Positions 33,531 through 41,011 of a stretch of 64,000 nucleotides of DNA are shown here, in pieces (position 1 is the first letter of the stretch; each line of letters starts with the position of its first letter). A model generated the notes under the pieces. The model was not told where the DNA came from. It did not search any database and saw nothing but the letters and a program-made list of their open reading frames with translations. The translations under genes and the position numbers were made by a program. Source of the DNA: RUG12461 sp045661345 (GTDB lineage: Bacteria; Bacillota; Clostridia; Lachnospirales; Lachnospiraceae); the NCBI GenBank assembly GCA_045661345.1, contig JAZRFM010000021.1:1-64000 (forward strand), written 5' to 3'.

Positions 33531-35078
33531 TTGGGTAAGGTAATTCTCGAAATGAAAAATATTACCAAAACTTTCCCCGGTGTCAAGGCGCTTGACAATG
33601 TCAATTTCAAGGTTGAAGAGGGAGAAATCCACGCGCTTGTCGGAGAGAACGGAGCGGGTAAATCCACCCTTATGAACGTCCTCAGCGGCATTTATCCGCA
33701 CGGGACCTATGAGGGGGATATTGTATATAATGGGGAAGTCTGTCAGTTTCAGAAGATTAAGGATTCCGAGAAAAAGGGAATCGTCATTATTCATCAGGAG
33801 CTGGCGCTGGTGCCGCAGATGACCATCGGGGAAAACATGTTCCTCGGGAATGAGCGGGGCAGCAAAAATGCGATAAATTGGAATGAAACCTACGGCGAGG
33901 CGGACAAGTACCTGAAGATGGTGGGCTTGTCAGAGTCCTCACGCGTACTGGTGAAAGATATAGGAACAGGAAAACAGCAGCTGGTAGAGATCGCGAAGGC
34001 TCTTGCCAAAAATGCAAAGCTGCTGATTCTGGATGAGCCGACCTCATCTCTGAATGAGACGGATTCCAGGGCATTGTTGGATCTGATGCTTTCCTTTAAG
34101 AAGCAGGGGATGACCATGATCATCATCACCCACAAGCTGAACGAGGTGGTGTATGTCGCTGACAAGATCACAGTCGTCCGTGACGGCTCCACGGTGGAGA
34201 CACTGGACTGCCATGAGAAGGAAGTAAGTGAGGAGCGTATCATCAAGGGCATGGTAGGCCGCGAGATCACGGATCGTTTCCCGAAACGGAGCGGTGTGGA
34301 GATCGGTGACATCAATATGGAGGTCAAAGACTGGAATGTCTTTCACCCGCTGTATACAGAGCGGAAGGTGGTTAATAATGTCAACTTCAATGTCCGCAAA
34401 GGTGAGGTGGTGGGCATTTACGGTCTGATGGGAGCCGGGCGTACCGAGCTTGCCATGAGCATCTTCGGCAGGTCCTACGGATCCACCATTACAGGATCCA
34501 TGCAGATCCATGGGCAGGAAGTCACCCTGAAGTCTCCCCGTGAGGCCATCGATGCGAAGATTGCGTATGTGACGGAAGACCGGAAAGGAAACGGTCTGGT
34601 GCTGAGCAAGTCCATCCGGGTCAACACCTCTCTTGCCAATATGAAAGGCGTCAGCCAGCGCGGTATCATTGATACCGACAAGGAATATGCGGTTGCGGTG
34701 GAGTATAAGGATAAGCTCAAGACCAAGACGCCGACCGTGGAACAGAACGTCGGCAATCTTTCCGGCGGAAACCAGCAGAAGGTACTTCTTGCGAAATGGA
34801 TGTTCACGAATCCGGACATCCTGATTTTGGATGAACCGACCAGAGGTATCGATGTCGGTGCGAAGTATGAGATTTACTGCATCATCAATGATCTTGTTGC
34901 AGAAGGAAAATCGGTGGTGATGATTTCCTCCGAGCTTCCGGAAGTCATCGGGATGAGTGACCGGATCTATATCATGAATGAAGGGAAATTTGTCGGCGAG
35001 ATGAAAGCTACCGATGCGACGCAGGAGAATATCATGGCCTGCATCATCCAGTCGGCAGGAGGAGGTGACGAAGCATGA
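33531..35078 (+). CDS. mmsA: Multiple-monosaccharide ABC transporter ATPase
   Basis: A 515-residue cytoplasmic ATPase with two fused ABC domains, as in RbsA/XylG/MmsA. The first has Walker A GENGAGKS, a degenerate signature (GTGKQQ) and Walker B LLILDEPTSSL. The second has an atypical P loop (GLMGAGRTE), the signature LSGGNQQ and Walker B LILDEPTRGID. This asymmetry is normal for the family. The start is TTG 33531, 7-8 nt after GGAGGG. It powers uptake through the two permeases downstream and overlaps the first by 4 nt. Confidence 0.95.
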   Translation: MGKVILEMKNITKTFPGVKALDNVNFKVEEGEIHALVGENGAGKSTLMNVLSGIYPHGTYEGDIVYNGEVCQFQKIKDSEKKGIVIIHQELALVPQMTIGENMFLGNERGSKNAINWNETYGEADKYLKMVGLSESSRVLVKDIGTGKQQLVEIAKALAKNAKLLILDEPTSSLNETDSRALLDLMLSFKKQGMTMIIITHKLNEVVYVADKITVVRDGSTVETLDCHEKEVSEERIIKGMVGREITDRFPKRSGVEIGDINMEVKDWNVFHPLYTERKVVNNVNFNVRKGEVVGIYGLMGAGRTELAMSIFGRSYGSTITGSMQIHGQEVTLKSPREAIDAKIAYVTEDRKGNGLVLSKSIRVNTSLANMKGVSQRGIIDTDKEYAVAVEYKDKLKTKTPTVEQNVGNLSGGNQQKVLLAKWMFTNPDILILDEPTRGIDVGAKYEIYCIINDLVAEGKSVVMISSELPEVIGMSDRIYIMNEGKFVGEMKATDATQENIMACIIQSAGGGDEA

Positions 35079-36241
35079 GCTTGAAAATCACCGGTGTTCT
35101 GAGAAAATATACAATGGCGATTGCGCTGATTGTGATTGTCATCTTTTTCCAGATCAACACAGGGGGCAATATTCTGCTTCCGCAGAACATCAACAACCTG
35201 ATTTCGCAGAACGCATACGTTTTCGTGCTTTCCGCAGGTATGCTGCTCTGTATCCTTACCGGCGGTAACATAGATCTGGCCTGCGGTTCCGTGGTCTGCT
35301 TTGTCGGTGGTGTCGGTGCCGTACTGATGCAAAAGGACATCAATGTCTGGGTTGCGGTTGCCATCATGATGATCGGCGGACTTCTGGTCGGTATCTGGCA
35401 GGGCTTCTGGATCGCTTATGTAAAGGTGCCGCCTTTTATCGCGACGCTGGCCGGCATGTACGCCTTCCGCGGTTTGTCCAATGTGGTCATGCAGGGTTAT
35501 GCGGTCGGTATCAGCAATAAGACCTTCCTGAATGTATTCGGCGGGGGCTCGGACTGCTATATTCCGGATTTCCTTCATGGCAACGGGATCAACATGACCT
35601 GCCTTCTCGTCGGTCTCATCGCTGCAACGGTGTATGTGCTTATTGTGTTCCGGTCCAGGATCGCAGCGAAGCGTAAGCAGTATGAAGTACAGCCCCTTTA
35701 TTCGGAGCTGATCAAGGTAGCGGTGATCTGTGCGGTCGTGATCTGGATCTTCTACAAGCTGGCGAAATACAAGGGTTTGCCGACGGTTCTGATCTGGATT
35801 GCAGCGGTACTTCTGGTCTATACCTACATCACGAAAAATACCCGCATGGGTCGTTACCTCTATGCAGTGGGTGGCAATGAAAAGGCCACGAATCTTTCCG
35901 GTATTGATTCCAGAAAGGTGTATTTCTATGCGTATGTAAACATGGGACTGATGTCCGGTCTGGCCGGTATCCTTACCGTAGCGAGAGCCCAGGGCGCGCA
36001 GCCCACCTTCGGTAATGCCTACGAAATGGATGCCATCGCAGCCTGCTTCATCGGCGGCGCATCCGCATACGGCGGCGAGGGCAGCGTGTTCGGAATCGTC
36101 ATTGGTGCTCTGATCATGGGTGTCATCAACCAGGGTATGAGTATCATGGGTATCAGTGCCAACTATCAGACGGTAGTAAAAGGTATTGTGGTATTATTGG
36201 CTATCATCTTTGACGTGCTGTCAAATAAAAAGAAAAAGTAA
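35075..36241 (+). CDS. mmsB: Multiple-monosaccharide ABC permease 1
   Basis: A 388-residue integral membrane permease of the BPD_transp_2 (RbsC/XylH/MmsB) type with about ten hydrophobic segments. Typical motifs are LTGGNIDLACGSVV, PPFIATLAGMYAFRGL, GGNEKATNLSGIDSRKV and ACFIGGASAYGG. The start overlaps the ATPase stop (ATGA). It is clearly paralogous to the next gene; the two share motif order and length. Confidence 0.93.
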   Translation: MSLKITGVLRKYTMAIALIVIVIFFQINTGGNILLPQNINNLISQNAYVFVLSAGMLLCILTGGNIDLACGSVVCFVGGVGAVLMQKDINVWVAVAIMMIGGLLVGIWQGFWIAYVKVPPFIATLAGMYAFRGLSNVVMQGYAVGISNKTFLNVFGGGSDCYIPDFLHGNGINMTCLLVGLIAATVYVLIVFRSRIAAKRKQYEVQPLYSELIKVAVICAVVIWIFYKLAKYKGLPTVLIWIAAVLLVYTYITKNTRMGRYLYAVGGNEKATNLSGIDSRKVYFYAYVNMGLMSGLAGILTVARAQGAQPTFGNAYEMDAIAACFIGGASAYGGEGSVFGIVIGALIMGVINQGMSIMGISANYQTVVKGIVVLLAIIFDVLSNKKKK

Positions 36242-36253
36242 AGGGGAAGAGAC

Positions 36254-37429
36254 ATGGCAAGTAAATATGTAAATGTATTAAAAAAGAATGCAATGCTCAT
36301 CGTTCTTGTCCTGGTCTACATCTTTTTCACGATCATGACAGGCGGCAATATGTTTCAGGCAATGAACTTCAATGCCCTGATTACACAAAATGCCTATGTA
36401 TTCATTCTTGCAACCGGTATGCTGATGTGTATGCTGACCGGTGGTAATATCGATCTTTCCTGCGGATCCTTTGTATGTTTCCTGGGATCGGTCGGTGGTG
36501 TTCTGATGACGGTGAAGCAATTCAATACGGGTGTCTCCATCGGGATCATGCTTCTGATCGGTGTGATCTACGGATGCGTACTCGGTTTTCTGATTGCGTA
36601 TGTAAATATCCCCCCATGGATCGCAACCCTGGCCGGGTATCTTGCGTTCCGTGGTCTGGGTACCGCGATTCTGAGCGCAAACAGTTCTACGGGCAGTATT
36701 TCCCTTTCCAATCAGGAAGCGTATCTGGCACTGTTTTCCGGGAAACTCTTTTCCACACCTGTTGGTCAGTTGAATCTCATCTGCCTGATCGTGGGAATCG
36801 TTGTCAGCGTTTTGATCGTCCTGATCAGCTTCCTTGCCAGAGCAAATAAGCTCAAAAAAGGCTACGAAGCAGATTCACTGGCGTCCGTGATCCTGAAGAG
36901 CGTGCTCGGTGTGGCGGTTGTCATGCTGTTTGCTTACAAGCTGGCGTTGTCCGGCGGTATTCCCACGGTTCTTGTCTGGGTTGTGGCAATTGTCCTGCTC
37001 TACAGCTTCATTACCAGCAAGACGACAACCGGCCGCTATTTCTACACCATCGGTGATAATGCGGAAGCAACGAGGCTTTCCGGTATCGACACCAGAAAGA
37101 TCATGTTCCTGGCTTATCTGAACATGGCAGTGCTGACCGCGGTGACGACGTTTATCGTAACGGCACGCTTCCAGGCGTCCAACTCCACCGCAGGTACCTA
37201 CTACGAAATGGATGCCATCGCAGCCTGCGTGGTCGGCGGCGTTTCCGCTTACGGTGGTTCCGGAAAGATCACGGGTATGGTGGTTGGTGCTACTCTGATT
37301 GGTGTCATCAACCTGGGGATGTCCCTCATGGGCGTCAATGCTGACTGGCAGAAGATCGTAAAAGGTCTGGTTCTCCTCGGCGCCGTGGTGTTCGATATTC
37401 TTGCCTCCAGGAAGAGCGCAACAAAATAA
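36254..37429 (+). CDS. mmsB: Multiple-monosaccharide ABC permease 2
   Basis: A 391-residue permease of the same family and topology as its upstream neighbour. Matching motifs are LTGGNIDLSCGSFV, PPWIATLAGYLAFRGL, GDNAEATRLSGIDTRKI and ACVVGGVSAYGG. Most ChvE/MmsAB transporters have one permease gene, so the tandem pair suggests a heterodimeric channel or a substrate-specific duplicate. GGGGAAGAG precedes the ATG. It is the last gene of the operon. Confidence 0.93.
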   Translation: MASKYVNVLKKNAMLIVLVLVYIFFTIMTGGNMFQAMNFNALITQNAYVFILATGMLMCMLTGGNIDLSCGSFVCFLGSVGGVLMTVKQFNTGVSIGIMLLIGVIYGCVLGFLIAYVNIPPWIATLAGYLAFRGLGTAILSANSSTGSISLSNQEAYLALFSGKLFSTPVGQLNLICLIVGIVVSVLIVLISFLARANKLKKGYEADSLASVILKSVLGVAVVMLFAYKLALSGGIPTVLVWVVAIVLLYSFITSKTTTGRYFYTIGDNAEATRLSGIDTRKIMFLAYLNMAVLTAVTTFIVTARFQASNSTAGTYYEMDAIAACVVGGVSAYGGSGKITGMVVGATLIGVINLGMSLMGVNADWQKIVKGLVLLGAVVFDILASRKSATK

Positions 37430-37518
37430 TCTTTTTGTGAATTGAAAAGCAAAAAACTCCGTCCCTTTTAGGCGGGGCGTCATAAGACAGTAAATACTGT
37501 TAGAATGAAAAGAATGTG

Positions 37519-37544
37519 AAGGCGTGGCTTCGGTCACGCCTTTT
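37519..37544 (+). terminator. Terminator after monosaccharide transporter
   Basis: AAGGCGTG (37519-37526) pairs with CACGCCTT (37535-37542) around an 8-nt loop (GCTTCGGT), with further T residues. The flanking GTG/CAC may extend the stem. Confidence 0.75.
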
Positions 37545-37752
37545 CACTTGCTAAGAGTTCATTCAGAGGGATGAATCCCAATCCGTCATACTGGATGTGG
37601 ATATGCTGTGTGCGCTTGCCGAAGGATTTGTCCGGAGCATCCACGTATATCGCCTTTACCAGTTCATGAAACGCTATGTTCCGTCTTTTAACGGAATAGG
37701 AATCCGCTGAAAGATCATCCAGGCGTAACAGTCCCAGACAAGCTGAAGGAAG
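37534..37752 (-). pseudogene. Remnant of serine recombinase C-terminus
   Basis: Read on the minus strand, a frame of about 70 codons with no start codon ends at 37534. It contains RRNIAFHELVKAIYVDAP, GKRTQHIHIQYDGLGF and a terminal IPLNELL. This resembles the extreme C-terminal (DUF4368-like) region of large serine recombinases of mobile elements. Stops lie just upstream in frame, so it is a fragment. Its last codons overlap the transporter terminator. It marks a past mobile-element event next to the VapBC module. Confidence 0.45.
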
Positions 37753-37964
37753 AGATCATCATTTATCAGTTCATCATACTTTTCTGTTCGCAGCACATCA
37801 TATGGGCAGCGGGGTAACGAAAGATATTCCTTTTGTTTTTCAACCATTACCCTTGGAAGCGCATAGAAAAGCGTAAGCCATCCTTCGCACCTCCTTTCCG
37901 GCTGAAATTTCATCCCTCTACTTATATATGCATGAAAGAGGGTCAAATGTTCCATGTGTTCCAA
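37674..37964 (-). CDS. Hypothetical short frame in accessory patch
   Basis: An open frame of up to 96 codons of unknown function on the minus strand. Internal ATGs could give shorter products, for example the one beginning MVEKQKEYL. The C-terminal half has LRTEKYDELINDDLFLQLVWDCYAW. It overlaps the recombinase remnant in another frame and may itself be decayed sequence. Support is only an open frame and a weak GAGGG site before MKFQPERR. Confidence 0.3.
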   Translation of the reverse strand: MEHMEHLTLFHAYISRGMKFQPERRCEGWLTLFYALPRVMVEKQKEYLSLPRCPYDVLRTEKYDELINDDLFLQLVWDCYAWMIFQRIPIPLKDGT

Positions 37965-38128
37965 TAAATCTCAAAAATATTTTTTACCACGAATCGTTAC
38001 GATAAAGACAATATGTCCATGGCCATGTAATCACGTCATTTAGGTAAACATAGGCTCAAATGAAACCTTAGCCTATATCGGTTTTAATGATGAATGACTT
38101 GAATGGTTTTGTCAAAGAATAATAAAGT

Positions 38129-38157
38129 TTGACGTGTGATATATCAAGGTATATCAT
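38129..38157 (+). promoter_or_regulatory. vapBC promoter with overlapping operator
   Basis: TTGACG (38129-38134), a 17-bp spacer and TATCAT (38152-38157). A perfect inverted repeat TGATATA (38137-38143) / TATATCA (38150-38156) covers the spacer and -10. The left arm itself is part of a 10-bp palindrome TGATATATCA (38137-38146). This is the layout expected for autorepression by the antitoxin-toxin complex. Confidence 0.75.
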
Positions 38158-38181
38158 AAAGAAGTAAAGGAGGCGAATATT

Positions 38182-38427
38182 ATGGAAACAGCAGCATTAC
38201 ATACAACCAAACCTTTTATGTCAGGACGCAGTCAGGCAATCAGGATTCCTAAAGAATACCAGTTTGATGACACGGAGGTTATTATCAACAGAGTGGGCGA
38301 CTCCCTTGTAATTACTCCGAAATCGTCATTAAAGGATGCTTTTTACACTGGACTTTCCATGCTCTCCGATGACTTTCTTGCAGATGGCAGACCGGAAGAA
38401 GTATCAAATACAAGGGTGGAATTGTAA
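38182..38427 (+). CDS. vapB: VapB-type antitoxin
   Basis: An 81-residue antitoxin with an AbrB/SpoVT-like swapped-hairpin DNA-binding domain in the first 50 residues (SGRSQAIRIPKEYQF, EVIINRVGDSLVITP). An acidic, flexible C-terminus should wrap the toxin. AGGAGG lies 8 nt before the ATG. It is followed after 2 nt by vapC and preceded by a promoter/operator typical of autoregulated modules. The AT-rich composition differs from the surrounding core genes, suggesting transfer. Confidence 0.88.
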   Translation: METAALHTTKPFMSGRSQAIRIPKEYQFDDTEVIINRVGDSLVITPKSSLKDAFYTGLSMLSDDFLADGRPEEVSNTRVEL

Positions 38428-38429
38428 TC

Positions 38430-38849
38430 ATGTATATGCTCGATACCAATATACTCATCTTTTGTCTCAGACACCCGGATTCTAAATGCGCAGAAACACT
38501 TGCGGAGCATATAGGTCATGATGTCTGCATTTCCGTTGTAACCTATGCGGAACTGGAATACGGCATAATGAACAGCAAATATCCTGAAAGGAACAGAGAA
38601 GCCATAAACAAGATTTTAGCCGGCATCCTCATCATGGATTTTGATACGAAAGCAGCTGTTCATTTTGGGCGGATCCTTGCTGAGCTTAAGCAGAAGAAAA
38701 AAGAAAAACAAAATCAGGACAGGGATAAGATGATAGCTGCCCATGCAAGATCACGGGGATATACGCTTGTTACCGATAATACCAGGGATTTTGGAGGGGT
38801 ATTTATAGATTCATCTGGACGTCAAATAGGTATAGGAATTGGGAATTAA
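38430..38849 (+). CDS. vapC: VapC-type PIN-domain toxin
   Basis: A 139-residue PIN-domain endoribonuclease; VapC toxins cleave tRNA or rRNA. The acidic metal-binding set is present: Asp5 (MLDTN), Glu41 (YAELEYG), Asp99 (DRDKMIAAHA) and Asp116 (LVTDNTRDF), so the toxin looks active. A Lys-rich insertion (LKQKKKEKQNQ) precedes the third acidic residue. It is cotranscribed with the antitoxin and closed by a strong terminator. Confidence 0.92.
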   Translation: MYMLDTNILIFCLRHPDSKCAETLAEHIGHDVCISVVTYAELEYGIMNSKYPERNREAINKILAGILIMDFDTKAAVHFGRILAELKQKKKEKQNQDRDKMIAAHARSRGYTLVTDNTRDFGGVFIDSSGRQIGIGIGN

Positions 38850-38893
38850 TGATAATATAGAAATCACGGCAAAATTTTCGTAATATCGGAGTG

Positions 38894-38934
38894 AAACTCC
38901 TTACCACATCATTTCTGTGGTAAGGAGTTTTTTT
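38894..38934 (+). terminator. Strong terminator after vapBC
   Basis: A 15-bp perfect stem (38894-38908 with 38916-38930), 7-nt loop and T run to 38934. Confidence 0.9.
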
Positions 38935-39041
38935 GCCAATCCTGTCATCGACAGTGCTCAATTTGCGTTACTGTTTTATGAACACCGCCCAGGCGGGACG
39001 GAGTTTTTTTATCCGGATCGCGGTGCTTTTTTTCCAATATA

Positions 39042-39050
39042 TGGTATAGT
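39042..39050 (+). promoter_or_regulatory. Extended -10 promoter for channel gene
   Basis: TGG TATAGT at 39042-39050 forms an extended -10 with a weak T-rich -35. Transcription would start about 80 nt before the ATG at 39136. Confidence 0.5.
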
Positions 39051-39135
39051 GGAGGCGGACATTTTTTTCATCAGGATTATGATGGAAATATATGCCCGAA
39101 AGAGAAAGGAAGAAAGAGACGAGAGGAGAACGGGG

Positions 39136-41007
39136 ATGAAAAAGAGTAAATTACGGTACTGGTTTGACAACCAGATGGCCTCCGGGACGGGGGCGCTGGT
39201 CCGGCTTCTGTTTATTGTGACCGCCATAGCGGTGTTTGGGGTAGGACTTCTGGTTTATGCGATCTTCAACCGGGACGCGGGATATGCAAACGGTGTGTTT
39301 ACGGCCCTGCTTCACATCATGGACCCGGGTACCATGGCGGAAGACGGAGACGGCTCTGTTTTTTACATCGTTTTCATGCTGGTGGTCTGCTTTATCGGAA
39401 TCCTGCTGACCAGTACTTTGACCGGTATTATCTGCAATGCGATCGATGACAGGGTACAGGAACTTAGGCGCGGAAAATCCGTTGTTGTGGAACAAAATCA
39501 CGTTGTGGTCCTGGGGACGGATAACGGGATCTATACCATCATCTCCGAACTGATCGAAGCAAACCTGAATCAGAAGAGAGAGGCACTTGTCATCATGGAC
39601 GACAAGATCCCGAAGGACGAGATGGATGAAAGGATCCGCCAGCGTTTTCCGGACACGAAGACCACCCGGGTCATCTGCCGCTCCGGGAGCATCTGCGATC
39701 TGAATGATCTTTCCGTCTGCTCCATTGATACCTGCCGCAGCGTCATCATCAATGCGGATGATGATTTCCTGACGATCAAAAGCATTCTGGCGGTAACGAA
39801 GCTCATCAAGGAGTCCGGAAATAAAAACTGTTATATCACAGCCGTGATCCGGGATGAGCATAACATCCAGGCAGCGGAAATCGCGGGGGAGGGCTATGCG
39901 GAGATCTTAAGCTTCAGAGACGCCATGAGCCGCATCATTGCGCATACCAGCAGACACGCCGGTCTCTCTGCCGTATATACGGAGCTTTTTGATTATGACG
40001 GAAGCGAATTCTATATCGAGGAACATCCCGAGGTGATCGGGAAACCCATGTTTGAACTGAACCTTTACTTCCCGGTATCCATTGTTGCCGGGTTGAAAAA
40101 GAAGGATGGGCGGATCCTGATGAACCCGGATCCGGAGACCCTTGTGGAAGCGGGAGACAAGCTGATCCTGTTTGCGGAGGATGACGGTGTGAGCAAGCCG
40201 AGCGAAGAGGCGGCTGCCGTGGATCAAAATTCGGTTCTGACGAAACGTGTAGCAGAGGAACCGCTGACAAACGATATCCTGATCCTCGGATACAGCAGGG
40301 ATATTCCGACCATTCTTGGGGAAGAGGACCATTATGTGGCAGAAGGCTCCCTCGTCACCATCGCGATCCCGGAGGATCAGGCCGAACATCTGGAGGAACT
40401 GAACGCACTTCAATTCCGGAATATCCATCTGGAGGTACTGGTTACGGATATCTACAACCGGGATCAACTGGAGCAGCTTCTGAAAAACGAGAATACGCTG
40501 GTGCTTGTTCTTGCGGATACCGATGATGAGATGACGGATGAAGACGCGGAAATGAAGGATGCGAAGATCCTGATGGTGCTGCTCCAGCTCAAGTATCTGT
40601 CCGCAAAGGGGCACCGCATGAAGGTGACAAGCGAGGTGCTCCGGGCGGAGAATCAGGAGCTTGCCGAGATCACGGAAGTGAATGACTTCGTGATAGGCCG
40701 TAACATATCCAGTCTGATCCTGGCGCAGATCTCCCAGTTCCGCGAGTTGAAGGATATCTTCCATGAATTGCTGACGGAAGAAGGATCAGAGATCTATGTA
40801 CGGCCTGCCAAACATTATATTCACATTGAGCGGCCGGTGAATATTTATACGGCAGGATATGCGGCGGCCATCCGGAAGGAAGTTCTGATCGGATACCGGA
40901 AATATGATAAGGAAACAGACAGCTACACCATCGTCTCCAACCCCCCGAAGGACACCATGGTCCAATGGGGAGAAGAGGATTGTTTGATCGTGATCGCGGA
41001 GGATTGA
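39136..41007 (+). CDS. CASTOR/POLLUX-like ion channel with RCK domains
   Basis: A 623-residue membrane protein. There are two hydrophobic segments in the first 110 residues (LLFIVTAIAVFGVGLLVYAIF and VFYIVFMLVVCFIGILLTSTL) with a short pore-like loop (LLHIMDPGTM) between them. The large cytoplasmic part has two TrkA/RCK-type regulatory modules (HVVVLGTDNGIYTIISEL; DILILGYSRDIPTIL). This matches bacterial relatives of plant CASTOR/POLLUX (DMI1) channels, which conduct cations and are regulated by ligands at the RCK ring. The selectivity sequence is not the K+ GYG. I start it at ATG 39136, after a GAGGAG site. The next gene follows after 4 nt. Confidence 0.8.
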   Translation: MKKSKLRYWFDNQMASGTGALVRLLFIVTAIAVFGVGLLVYAIFNRDAGYANGVFTALLHIMDPGTMAEDGDGSVFYIVFMLVVCFIGILLTSTLTGIICNAIDDRVQELRRGKSVVVEQNHVVVLGTDNGIYTIISELIEANLNQKREALVIMDDKIPKDEMDERIRQRFPDTKTTRVICRSGSICDLNDLSVCSIDTCRSVIINADDDFLTIKSILAVTKLIKESGNKNCYITAVIRDEHNIQAAEIAGEGYAEILSFRDAMSRIIAHTSRHAGLSAVYTELFDYDGSEFYIEEHPEVIGKPMFELNLYFPVSIVAGLKKKDGRILMNPDPETLVEAGDKLILFAEDDGVSKPSEEAAAVDQNSVLTKRVAEEPLTNDILILGYSRDIPTILGEEDHYVAEGSLVTIAIPEDQAEHLEELNALQFRNIHLEVLVTDIYNRDQLEQLLKNENTLVLVLADTDDEMTDEDAEMKDAKILMVLLQLKYLSAKGHRMKVTSEVLRAENQELAEITEVNDFVIGRNISSLILAQISQFRELKDIFHELLTEEGSEIYVRPAKHYIHIERPVNIYTAGYAAAIRKEVLIGYRKYDKETDSYTIVSNPPKDTMVQWGEEDCLIVIAED

Positions 41008-41011
41008 GGAA

